Source: Angelakisella sp.
GTDB taxonomy: Bacteria > Bacillota > Clostridia > Oscillospirales > Ruminococcaceae
Direction of reading: 5' to 3'
NCBI GenBank assembly: GCA_022795575.1
Contig: JAAWGY010000094.1
Location: forward strand, 1 to 8,088
Length of the DNA: 8,088 nucleotides
In this document: positions 1-5,748 of the stretch, in pieces
Layout of the letters: every line of letters starts with the position of its first letter
How positions within the stretch are numbered: the stretch's first letter is position 1
Position numbers and translations under genes: made by a program
The notes under the pieces: generated by a model
What the model saw: only the letters and a program-made list of their open reading frames with translations
Told to the model about the DNA's origin: nothing
Databases searched by the model: none

Positions 1-32
1 GCTCCTTGGGATAGGCTCCGTCTAAGCGATAG

Positions 33-115
33 CGTCCTGGGGAGTTTCGCTCCTGCGGGAGCGACCAGGGCCTGCGCGGCCCTGGACCTGCGGCCCGGTA
101 GCCCGGGCGGGCACA
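33..115 (+). repeat. 83-bp structured repeat, left copy
   Basis: This stretch matches the reverse complement of 8003-8085 at 82 of 83 positions; the only difference is at 100 (A here, G in the other copy read in the same sense). It folds into three successive hairpins: stem TCGCTCC/GGAGCGA (47-53 with 58-64, loop TGCG), stem CCAGGGCC/GGCCCTGG (65-72 with 78-85, loop TGCGC) and stem GCCCGG/CCGGGC (93-98 with 103-108, loop TAGC). The word CCTGCG occurs three times (52, 71, 87). The single difference falls in the third loop, so all stems are kept. No ORF, T-run or transposase accompanies it. It is probably a dispersed intergenic repeat of the REP/MITE type; the family is not recognised. Confidence 0.9.
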
Positions 116-213
116 TAGCGGGCGATAGGCCGTCCGCTTATCCCCCCAAAAGCTGCCTTTTTTCACCCAACCCGGAAAACATTGTCGAATTCTATCGATG
201 TAAAGGAAAACCC

Positions 214-242
214 TTGACATATCCGGACAAGGCCGTTATAAT
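214..242 (+). promoter_or_regulatory. Sigma-A promoter of the ylxM-ffh operon
   Basis: A perfect -35 box TTGACA (214-219) and a perfect -10 box TATAAT (237-242) are separated by 17 bases, the optimal spacing for the housekeeping sigma factor. Transcription would start near 249-250, giving a leader of about 87 nt before ylxM. The local DNA is AT-rich compared with the genes. No second promoter is visible before ffh, rpsP, khpA, rimM or trmD, so this one probably drives the operon. Confidence 0.88.
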
Positions 243-249
243 ATTGTTT

Positions 250-336
250 GCGTCGCTTTCTTAGACCGTTCAGTTGGGGGAATGGTCGGTATTTGCGTAA
301 AGGAAAATACTTTACAGCCGGGGGTGTAAAGGAATT
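250..336 (+). promoter_or_regulatory. Structured 5' leader of ylxM with alternative hairpins
   Basis: The predicted leader contains a hairpin GACCGTTC/GAATGGTC (264-271 with 280-287, one G-U pair, 8-nt loop). Further on, CTTTAC (310-315) can pair with either of two GTAAAG copies: upstream at 297-302 (7-nt loop) or downstream at 326-331 (10-nt loop). The downstream copy overlaps the ylxM ribosome binding site AAAGGA (328-333), so the two folds would expose or hide it. The pairings are read directly from the sequence; regulation is an inference. The stems are short, and no known riboswitch class is recognised. Confidence 0.35.
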
Positions 337-705
337 ATGTCGAAAAATCTGGAAATTTCCTTTCTGCTGGATTTTTATGGAGATATGCTTACCGATAAGC
401 AGAAGGATGTGGTGGAGCTCTATTATAATGAGGACCTCTCCCTGGCGGAGATCGCCTCCCATAGCGGCATCACCCGCCAAGGTGTCCGGGATTCCATCAA
501 GCGGGCAGAAGGACTGCTCCTGGAGTACGAAAAACACCTGCACCTGGCCTACCGCTTCCAGCGTATCCAGCAGTGCCTCAGCGAAATTACCGACCTGGCA
601 AAGGATATCGAACGAATCAACGACCGCTTTGGAGCGTCACAGGAGATCTATAACCGTACCGGGCGAATCGTCGCCCTGGCCGGAGAGATCGGGGAAAGTG
701 AGTGA
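337..705 (+). CDS. ylxM: YlxM family HTH protein, associated with the SRP
   Basis: This 122-residue protein belongs to the YlxM/UPF0122 family, small helix-turn-helix proteins encoded just before ffh in Firmicutes. Family members are thought to bind or modulate the signal recognition particle; in streptococci YlxM interacts with Ffh and the SRP RNA. A sigma-70 region-4-like HTH lies at about residues 20-58, with the family-typical ITRQGVRDSIKRAE at 45-58. A charged, probably coiled helix occupies about 60-120. The ATG at 337 is preceded by AAAGGA (328-333) at unusually short spacing. It is the first gene after a consensus promoter, and ffh follows 26 bp after its stop. ftsY, often found upstream of ylxM, is not in the window. 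Confidence 0.93.
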   Translation: MSKNLEISFLLDFYGDMLTDKQKDVVELYYNEDLSLAEIASHSGITRQGVRDSIKRAEGLLLEYEKHLHLAYRFQRIQQCLSEITDLAKDIERINDRFGASQEIYNRTGRIVALAGEIGESE

Positions 706-714
706 CCGTATGAC

Positions 715-724
715 AGGAAGGGGG
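715..724 (+). promoter_or_regulatory. RBS fixing the TTG start of ffh
   Basis: AGGAAGGGGG lies 7 nt before a TTG codon at 732. No in-frame ATG is available at the expected N-terminus: the nearby ATG at 710 is in another frame. The TTG gives MAFEGLSEKL, a standard Ffh beginning, so the start is a non-ATG one. Confidence 0.75.
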
Positions 725-731
725 CTTTTCC

Positions 732-2087
732 TTGGCCTTTGAGGGTTTGTCCGAAAAATTATCTGCTACGTTTAAGAAGCTGAAAAACCGGGGTAAGCTC
801 AGCGAGGCCGACGTCCGGGAGGCAATGCGGGAGGTCCGCCTGGCCCTTCTGGAGGCCGACGTCAACTATAAGGTGGCCAAGGATTTTGTAAAAACCGTCA
901 CCGAAAAGGCGGTGGGAGAGCAGGTCCTGACCAGCCTTACCCCCGCCCAGCAGGTCATCAAGATTGTAAATGATGAGATGACCTCCCTGATGGGCGCCAC
1001 CCATACCCGGATCAATCTTTCTTCTAAGATCCCCACGATTATTTTGATGTGCGGCCTCCAGGGCTCCGGTAAAACCACCCATAGCGCTAAGCTGGCCTAT
1101 CATTTTAAGCAGCAGGGCAAACGCCCCCTGCTGGTGGCCTGCGATGTCTACCGCCCCGCCGCCATCGACCAGCTGAAGGTGGTGGGCCAAAAGGCCGGCG
1201 TCCCCGTCTTCGAGATGGGCAACGCCAACCCGGTGCTCATCTGTAAAAAGGCCCTGGGCCACGCCAAGGACTACGGCAACGATATCGTCATCATCGATAC
1301 CGCCGGCCGCCTGCATATCGACGAGGCGCTGATGGAGGAGCTGCGGGCCATCAAGGCGGAGGTTAACCCCCACGAGACACTGCTGGTCATCGATTCCATG
1401 ACCGGCCAGGACGCGGTAAACGTGGCCACCAGCTTCGATGGCGGCCTGGGGGTGGATGGCATCATCCTTACCAAGCTGGACGGCGATACCCGGGGCGGCG
1501 CCGCCCTCTCGGTAAAGGCCGCCACCGGCAAGCCCATCAAATTCGCCGGCGTTGGGGAAAAGATCGGCGATCTGGAGCCCTTCTATCCCGACCGGATGGC
1601 CTCCCGGATCCTGGGCTTCGGCGATGTGATGACCCTGATCGAAAAGGCCAGCAGCCAGGTGGACGCCGACGCCGCTGCCGCTACCGCCAAGAAGATGAAG
1701 GAGGGCCAGCTGGATTTTAACGACCTGCTGGAGCAGATGGCGCAGATGAAAAAGATGGGCCCCCTTTCCTCCATCCTGGATATGATCCCCGGCATGGGGG
1801 GCAAGGTCAGCGAGGAGGACGCCCAGGAGGGGGAGCGGCAGCTTAAGCGCACCGAATCCATCATCCTCTCCATGACCCCCGCCGAGCGGCAGAAGCCCAG
1901 CCTCATCAACCCCTCCCGCAAGCGGCGCATCGCCGCGGGCAGCGGTACCCGGGTGGAGGACGTCAACCGCCTCATCCGCCAGCTGGAGCAGACGCAGAAG
2001 ATGATCAAGCAGCTTGCCCCCGGCAAGGGCAAAAAGCGCCGCCGGATGCCCTTCGGCGGCGGGATGCCGGGCTTCCCCACCATGTAG
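732..2087 (+). CDS. ffh: Signal recognition particle protein Ffh (SRP54)
   Basis: Ffh is the GTPase of the signal recognition particle. It binds the SRP RNA and hydrophobic signal sequences on emerging chains, and docks with FtsY at the membrane. At 451 residues it has normal family length. The N domain is residues 1-90 and the G domain about 95-295, with P-loop GLQGSGKT (108-115), DVYRPAAIDQL (138-148), DTAGR (189-193), TKLDGDTRGG (247-256) and GVGEKIGDLEPF (273-284). The M domain follows from about 325, with LEQMAQMKKMG and the RNA-binding stretch SRKRRIAAGSG (395-405). A basic KKRRR patch and a Gly/Met/Phe tail end the protein. Translation starts at TTG behind a strong RBS. It is intact, with nothing missing. 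Confidence 0.98.
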   Translation: MAFEGLSEKLSATFKKLKNRGKLSEADVREAMREVRLALLEADVNYKVAKDFVKTVTEKAVGEQVLTSLTPAQQVIKIVNDEMTSLMGATHTRINLSSKIPTIILMCGLQGSGKTTHSAKLAYHFKQQGKRPLLVACDVYRPAAIDQLKVVGQKAGVPVFEMGNANPVLICKKALGHAKDYGNDIVIIDTAGRLHIDEALMEELRAIKAEVNPHETLLVIDSMTGQDAVNVATSFDGGLGVDGIILTKLDGDTRGGAALSVKAATGKPIKFAGVGEKIGDLEPFYPDRMASRILGFGDVMTLIEKASSQVDADAAAATAKKMKEGQLDFNDLLEQMAQMKKMGPLSSILDMIPGMGGKVSEEDAQEGERQLKRTESIILSMTPAERQKPSLINPSRKRRIAAGSGTRVEDVNRLIRQLEQTQKMIKQLAPGKGKKRRRMPFGGGMPGFPTM

Positions 2088-2095
2088 CAGACCCG

Positions 2096-2111
2096 CCGGA
2101 AGGCTTTCCGG
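2096..2111 (+). other. Small hairpin between ffh and rpsP
   Basis: CCGGAA (2096-2101) pairs with TTCCGG (2106-2111) around a GGCT loop, 8 bp after the ffh stop. No T-run follows, so it is not a standard terminator. It could protect the 3' end of ffh mRNA or mark a processing site that separates ffh from ribosomal protein expression; this role is an inference. Confidence 0.4.
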
Positions 2112-2148
2112 TAAATGATAAAGAAAATCAAAATTGGAGGTAATACTT

Positions 2149-2391
2149 ATGTCCGTCAAGATCAGACTGCGCCGCATGGGCGCCAAGAAAGCTCCCTTTT
2201 ACCGCGTTGTGGTGGCCGATTCCCGCTACCCCCGGGATGGCCGCTTTATCGAGGAGGTAGGCACCTACGACCCCACCAAGAACCCCTCGGAGTTTAAGGT
2301 GGATGTGGAGAAGGCCAAGAAGTGGCTGGCCAGCGGCGCCCAGCCCACCGATACCGTTCGGGCCCTGATGAAGGTCCACGGCATCCTGTAA
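2149..2391 (+). CDS. rpsP: 30S ribosomal protein S16
   Basis: S16 is a small primary-assembly protein of the 30S body that stabilises 16S rRNA helices. The 80-residue sequence has the family hallmarks: MSVKIRLRRMGAKKAPFYRV at the N-terminus, VVADSRYPRDGRFIEEVGTYDP at about 21-42 and an AKKWLASGAQPTDTV segment at about 56-70. The start is ATG 2149, preceded by GGAGG (2136-2140) at 8-nt spacing. A longer reading from TTG 2134 would translate through this binding site and is rejected. It lies 61 bp after ffh and 26 bp before khpA, in the usual rpsP-khpA-rimM-trmD order. Confidence 0.97.
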   Translation: MSVKIRLRRMGAKKAPFYRVVVADSRYPRDGRFIEEVGTYDPTKNPSEFKVDVEKAKKWLASGAQPTDTVRALMKVHGIL

Positions 2392-2417
2392 TCAATTTTT
2401 AGGAGGAACCGTTTAGC

Positions 2418-2666
2418 ATGGATAACCAAGCAGTTGCAGAGCTCATTACTGCCATCGCCCAGGGGCTGGTGGACGAAAAGGAGGCCGTCAACGTCACCTT
2501 TGACGACCCGGACGAGGAGGGCACCGTAGTTTTCCACCTCCACGTTGCCCCGGACGATATGGGCCGGGTGATCGGCAAGCAGGGCCGCATCGCCAAAGCC
2601 ATCCGTACCGTGGTACGGGCCGCTGCCAACAAGGTGGGGGCCAAGGCGGCTGTGGAGATCGACTGA
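2418..2666 (+). CDS. khpA: KH-domain RNA-binding protein KhpA (YlqC)
   Basis: This 82-residue protein is a single KH domain of the KhpA/YlqC family, which binds RNA, commonly pairs with KhpB (Jag), and in Gram-positive bacteria affects cell division, elongation and post-transcriptional control. The RNA-binding GxxG loop is GKQG (53-56) inside GRVIGKQGRIAKAIR (49-63); the final strand is KAAVEID. The ATG is preceded by AGGAGGA (2401-2407) at 10-nt spacing. Its place between rpsP and rimM is the canonical one. It is complete; the specific RNA targets cannot be read from sequence. Confidence 0.95.
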   Translation: MDNQAVAELITAIAQGLVDEKEAVNVTFDDPDEEGTVVFHLHVAPDDMGRVIGKQGRIAKAIRTVVRAAANKVGAKAAVEID

Positions 2667-2671
2667 TTGCC

Positions 2672-2707
2672 GCAAAACCGTATTTTGCCGGGGAAAAAGC
2701 CCCCGGC
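2672..2707 (+). other. Two tandem hairpins downstream of khpA
   Basis: GCAAAA (2672-2677) pairs with TTTTGC (2683-2688) around CCGTA, and GCCGGGG (2687-2693) pairs with CCCCGGC (2701-2707) around a 7-nt A-rich loop. The two stems share two bases, so they compete. With the larger hairpin at 2712-2754 they fill nearly all of the khpA-rimM gap. Function is unknown; attenuation or mRNA processing is plausible. Confidence 0.4.
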
Positions 2708-2711
2708 CAGC

Positions 2712-2757
2712 AACCTGTTTTCCGCCGGGCAGCGCGCCGGGCGGGGAACAGGTTTTT
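2712..2757 (+). terminator. Terminator-like hairpin before rimM
   Basis: AACCTGTTTTCCGCC (2712-2726) pairs over 15 positions, two of them G-U, with GGCGGGGAACAGGTT (2740-2754). The loop is 13 nt and a five-T run spans 2753-2757. This has the form of an intrinsic terminator. The rimM ribosome binding site begins only four bases after the T-run, and no promoter separates them, so rimM-trmD must depend on read-through or on an unseen promoter. Confidence 0.7.
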
Positions 2758-2776
2758 GTGAAGGAGGGGATTCGTG

Positions 2777-3286
2777 ATGAAAAAGCAGTACCTGGAGTGC
2801 GGCAAGATTGTTGCTACCCACGGCCTGCGGGGGGAAGTAAAGGTGATGCCCTGGTGCGACGGGCCGGAGACGCTGTGCGGACTTTCCACCCTATACCTGG
2901 ACGGGGGCAAAACGCCCCTGCGGGTGGAGCGTGCCCGGCCGGCCAAGGGGATGGTGCTGCTGAAGGCGGAGGGGGTGGACACCCCGGAGGCGGCCCAGGC
3001 GCTGCGGGGCCGGGTGCTGTGGCTGGACCGGGCGGAGGACACCCTGGCGGAGGGACAGTACTACATCCAGGACCTGCTGGGGCTGACGGTGGAGGACGCC
3101 GACACCGGGGCGGTATACGGCAGCCTCAGCGACGTCACCGGGACGGCGGGGGCCAACGACGTGTACCACATCACCTTCCCGGACGGCCGGGTGCAGCTGA
3201 TCCCGGCCATCCCCCAGGTGGTGATCCAGATTGACATTGACGCGGGCCGGATGCGGATCCGCCCGCTGGAGGGGCTGTTTGAATGA
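2777..3286 (+). CDS. rimM: 16S rRNA processing protein RimM
   Basis: RimM helps assemble the 30S head, acting near S19 during 16S maturation. The 169 residues show the N-terminal motif GKIVATHGLRGEVKV (9-23), the inter-domain segment YYIQDLLGLTV (95-105) and the PRC-barrel region with NDVYHI (127-132) and LIPAIPQVV (141-149), ending in RPLEGLFE. AAGGAGG (2761-2767) lies upstream. An in-frame GTG at 2774 adds one residue with 6-nt spacing; ATG 2777 (9-nt spacing, MKKQY) is preferred. The stop overlaps the trmD start as ATGA, suggesting translational coupling. The gene sits behind a terminator-like hairpin. Confidence 0.95.
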   Translation: MKKQYLECGKIVATHGLRGEVKVMPWCDGPETLCGLSTLYLDGGKTPLRVERARPAKGMVLLKAEGVDTPEAAQALRGRVLWLDRAEDTLAEGQYYIQDLLGLTVEDADTGAVYGSLSDVTGTAGANDVYHITFPDGRVQLIPAIPQVVIQIDIDAGRMRIRPLEGLFE

Positions 3287-4026
3287 TACCACGGTTTGAC
3301 GTTGCGACCCTGTTTGTGGATATGTGCCAGGCAGTGACCGACGAGAGCATCCTTGGCAGGGCCCAGCGGGCAGGGAAGATTACGGTAAACTACTTTAACA
3401 TCCGGGACTACGCCGGCAACAAGCACAACCGGGTGGACGACTGCACCTATGGGGGCGGCCGGGGGATGCTGATGCAGGCAGAGCCCATCTACCGCTGCTA
3501 CCAGGCGGTGTGCCAGGCGGCGGGAAGCAAGCCCTACGTCCTCTTCCCCTCCCCCCAGGGCAAGGTCTTTGACCAGGCCACGGCCAACCGGCTGGCGGAA
3601 CGGGGGCACCTGCTCTTCCTCTGCGGCCACTACGAGGGGGTGGACCAGCGGGTGCTGGACGAGATTGTGGACGAGGAGCTTTCCCTGGGGGACTTTGTGC
3701 TCACCGGCGGGGAGATCCCGGCCATGGCCATGCTGGACGCGGTGGCGCGGCTCTGCCCGGGGGTGCTTAGCGAGGAGAGCTGCTTTACCGAGGAAAGCTT
3801 TTACAACGGACTGCTGGAGTACCCCCAATACAGCCACCCGGCGGTATGGATGGGCAAGGCGGTGCCGGAGGTGCTGCTGTCGGGGAACCACGCCAACATC
3901 CGGCGGTGGCGGCGGGAGCAGTCGCTGCGTGTGACCTGGGAAAAGCGCCCGGAGCTGTTGGACAAGGCGGAGCTTACCAAGGAGGACCGGGCGTTTTTGG
4001 CAAAGCTGCGCCAGGAGGAGGAGTAG
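3283..4026 (+). CDS. trmD: tRNA (guanine-N1)-methyltransferase TrmD
   Basis: TrmD uses S-adenosylmethionine to methylate N1 of G37 next to the anticodon, preventing +1 frameshifting. At 247 residues it is of family length. The SPOUT trefoil-knot fold shows in VLFPSPQGKVFDQ (86-98), LCGHYEGVD (113-121) and GDFVLTGGE (136-144), followed by LLEYPQYSHP (177-186) with the acidic catalytic-position residue E179, and LLSGNHANIRRWRREQSL (198-215). The usual TRP triplet after the YPxY segment reads SHP here, a possible lineage variant. Its start overlaps rimM by four bases. rplS, which commonly follows trmD, is replaced by a membrane protein gene 29 bp downstream. Confidence 0.97.
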   Translation: MIPRFDVATLFVDMCQAVTDESILGRAQRAGKITVNYFNIRDYAGNKHNRVDDCTYGGGRGMLMQAEPIYRCYQAVCQAAGSKPYVLFPSPQGKVFDQATANRLAERGHLLFLCGHYEGVDQRVLDEIVDEELSLGDFVLTGGEIPAMAMLDAVARLCPGVLSEESCFTEESFYNGLLEYPQYSHPAVWMGKAVPEVLLSGNHANIRRWRREQSLRVTWEKRPELLDKAELTKEDRAFLAKLRQEEE

Positions 4027-4041
4027 GGAGTTCTACCGTGT

Positions 4042-4048
4042 AAGGAGG
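4042..4048 (+). promoter_or_regulatory. RBS fixing a TTG start
   Basis: AAGGAGG lies 7 nt before TTG 4056, which opens the long membrane-protein frame. The competing ATG at 4049 touches this motif and opens a different frame of about 90 codons without recognisable features, so the TTG is chosen. Confidence 0.65.
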
Positions 4049-4055
4049 ATGCAGC

Positions 4056-4853
4056 TTGAAACAGAAGATATGTCGAAGCTTGTTTCATCCCGGCGCTTTG
4101 TTATCTCTCGCCCTTGCAATACTGGCGGTATATTTTGTTTGCGCTGGAAGGTATCCGGTGCAGACGCACAGCCGGATCATTGGCGGGGTGGCCCTTCTTT
4201 CGGCAGGGGCCTTGGCTGTCGGTTGCCTGGGGAGGGGCCCCACTGCCTCCTGGGCCCAGGCGGGAATCTCCTTTTTCCTGTGCGGGGCAGCGCTGCTCCT
4301 TTCCTTCAGCGCGCAGTATAACATCAGGCTATGGGGTGTGCCCTCTGACCTCAACCTGTTTCTGCTCCCCCGCCTGTTTTTTGTGGCGGCTCCCTTGGCA
4401 AGTGGCTGGCTTTCCGCAAAAAGCACCGGGCAGGATGGCTTTTTCCGCATCCAAAGGAGGGACCTTGTAACCGTTCTGCTCTGCGTGGGAGTGGTCCTCC
4501 TGTTTGACCAGGGCGCTCTTTGGATGGTCCACCATTTAGAGGCCCCCAGCGTTTTGGTTCCTTATGCCGCCCTCCACTCCATCCTGTTTGCCCTTCCGGT
4601 GTGGCATTTTGTGCTGAACCGGGAGGCGCGCTTTCTGCCCACCATCTGCTTTGCGGGGGCGATGGCGCACCTCTGCTCTGCAACCAAGCTATTTATGACA
4701 TTTGACCCTTTGCATCAGGAAATCTTCCGGCAAGACCTGAAAAGAGACACATGGCTTTGGCTGATCCTGTCCGGTATAGCCGCCATTTTGTATTTTGCTT
4801 ACCGGCAAGCCGCCGGAAAAGCCAAAAATCCTGATTCTACCAAGGAAGCGTGA
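4056..4853 (+). CDS. Unrecognised multi-pass membrane protein
   Basis: I do not recognise this 265-residue protein. It has about eight hydrophobic segments near residues 10-30, 41-58, 66-85, 99-119, 136-157, 165-187, 192-213 and 232-250, so it should be an integral membrane protein. The tail from about 250 is polar and lysine-rich (KAKNPDSTKEA), likely cytoplasmic. No catalytic motif, ATPase signature or lipobox is evident. Translation starts at TTG behind AAGGAGG. It lies 29 bp after trmD with no visible promoter or terminator between, so it may be a passenger of that operon; the DUF554 gene begins directly after it. Its codons look less GC-rich (for example TTG TTA TCT, GCA ATA) than the neighbours, which could mean a later insertion where rplS usually sits. 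Confidence 0.8.
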   Translation: MKQKICRSLFHPGALLSLALAILAVYFVCAGRYPVQTHSRIIGGVALLSAGALAVGCLGRGPTASWAQAGISFFLCGAALLLSFSAQYNIRLWGVPSDLNLFLLPRLFFVAAPLASGWLSAKSTGQDGFFRIQRRDLVTVLLCVGVVLLFDQGALWMVHHLEAPSVLVPYAALHSILFALPVWHFVLNREARFLPTICFAGAMAHLCSATKLFMTFDPLHQEIFRQDLKRDTWLWLILSGIAAILYFAYRQAAGKAKNPDSTKEA

Positions 4854-4858
4854 CAGAA

Positions 4859-5587
4859 ATGACCGGGACCATCATCAACACCCTTGCCGTCATCGTTGGC
4901 GGCTGCATCGGCCTTTGCATCAAAAAGGGACTGCCCGCCCACATTGAGCAGGCCGTAACCTATATGCTGGGCCTTTCCACCTGCGTCATCGGCCTCAACG
5001 GCCTGCTAAGCACCATGCTTACCGTGGATGCCGCCACCGGCCGCGTCTCCTCCTCCGGCGAGCTCCTCCTGCTGGGCAGCCTTGCCGCCGGCACCCTGGC
5101 CGGCGAGCTGCTGCGCATCGAGGACCGCCTGGAGGGAATCGGCGCCGCCATCGAAAAGCGGTTGGGTGCCAGCCACTTCGCCAAGGGCTACATCAGCGCT
5201 TCGGTGCTCTTCTGCGCCGGCGCCATGACCATCATGGGGGCCATCCAGGACGGCCTGGGCCAGGGCTACACCATCCTCCTCACCAAAAGCTCCCTGGACT
5301 TTATCGCCTCCATCGTCCTGGCCGCCGGGCTGGGGGTAGGGGTTCCCTTCTCCGCCGTCACCGTCCTCCTCTACCAGGGGGCCCTTACCCTGCTGGCCGG
5401 CACCCTCCGGGACGTTCTGGCGGGGGCGCTGATGGACCAGGTCTGCATGGTGGGCTACGCCATCGTAATCAGCATCGGCATCAACTTTTTTGGGGTGGTC
5501 AGGCTTAAAACCGCAAACCTGATCCCCGCCCTGCTGGGGCCGGTCCTGTGGAATGTCACCATAGGGTTGAAAACTTTATGGCAATGA
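4859..5587 (+). CDS. DUF554 family membrane protein (YdfK-like)
   Basis: This 242-residue protein has the start typical of DUF554: MTGTIINTLAVIVGGCIG followed by a short basic loop (KKGLP), then LGLSTCVIGLNGL (37-49), GELLRIEDRLEGIG (82-95), a conserved FCAGAMTIMGAIQDGLGQ segment (118-135), SSLDFIASIVLAAGLGVGV (144-162) and a final LIPALLGPVLW (221-231). About seven membrane segments are seen, around 4-22, 35-55, 68-85, 112-130, 147-172, 194-213 and 219-237. The biochemical role of the family is not established; a transporter-like function is only a guess. ATG 4859 is chosen because it matches the family N-terminus and has AAGGAAG (4842-4848) 10 nt upstream. A GTG at 4850 that overlaps the previous stop is the alternative. 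Confidence 0.88.
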   Translation: MTGTIINTLAVIVGGCIGLCIKKGLPAHIEQAVTYMLGLSTCVIGLNGLLSTMLTVDAATGRVSSSGELLLLGSLAAGTLAGELLRIEDRLEGIGAAIEKRLGASHFAKGYISASVLFCAGAMTIMGAIQDGLGQGYTILLTKSSLDFIASIVLAAGLGVGVPFSAVTVLLYQGALTLLAGTLRDVLAGALMDQVCMVGYAIVISIGINFFGVVRLKTANLIPALLGPVLWNVTIGLKTLWQ

Positions 5588-5604
5588 TGCACAAACCGCC
5601 CGAA

Positions 5605-5670
5605 AAAAAACGGTCCTATCTGGAGGTTTAGCAGAAAATCCAGGAAAACCTTGTATTTCAGCCGTTTTTT
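5605..5670 (+). terminator. Possible terminator after the DUF554 gene
   Basis: AAAAAACGG (5605-5613) is complementary to CCGTTTTTT (5662-5670), with 48 nt between. Inside lie two smaller, mutually exclusive dyads: CTGGA/TCCAG (5620-5624 with 5639-5643) and AGGTTT/AAACCT (5624-5629 with 5646-5651). The six-T run fits a U-tract, but the GC part of the stem is only three pairs and the loop is long. It could be a weak, perhaps bidirectional, terminator isolating the HPr promoter that begins at 5673. Confidence 0.35.
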
Positions 5671-5672
5671 CA

Positions 5673-5700
5673 TTGACGCACCGGCGGTGTATGTTATAAT
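5673..5700 (+). promoter_or_regulatory. Extended -10 promoter for the HPr gene
   Basis: A -35 box TTGACG (5673-5678) and a perfect -10 box TATAAT (5695-5700) are 16 bases apart, with the extended -10 dinucleotide TG at 5692-5693 (TGTTATAAT). The likely start near 5707 leaves a leader of about 42 nt before the HPr start. No cre-like operator was recognised around it. Confidence 0.85.
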
Positions 5701-5748
5701 CTATAAGCAGAAGATACTGGCAGATTCATAAGCAAGGAGATTGGAATT

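Noticed and set aside
33..115. CRISPR-like or tRNA-like interpretation of the repeat
   Set aside because: There is no array of regularly spaced repeats, and the three abutting hairpins lack the T-arm, anticodon and acceptor layout of a tRNA.
148..163. AAAAG/CTTTT mini-hairpin with a T-run as an upstream terminator
   Set aside because: The stem is five pairs with only one G-C pair, too weak to claim, and no upstream gene end is seen in the window.
2134..2148. Five-residue N-terminal extension of S16
   Set aside because: It would translate through the GGAGG binding site; ATG 2149 gives the conserved MSVKIRL start.
759..2186. Long antisense open frame of 475 codons opposite ffh
   Set aside because: It mirrors a certain Ffh gene, is rich in Gly/Ala/Leu/His runs, and has no RBS or family motif; it is a by-product of high GC at third codon positions.
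3061..3891. Antisense frame of 276 codons opposite rimM and trmD
   Set aside because: It overlaps two certain genes, lacks an RBS and shows no recognisable domain.
4049..4321. Alternative ATG-started ORF overlapping the membrane protein gene
   Set aside because: The ATG touches the AAGGAGG site with no spacing, the frame is short, and the translation is neither membrane-like nor recognisable, while the TTG frame is long and coherent.
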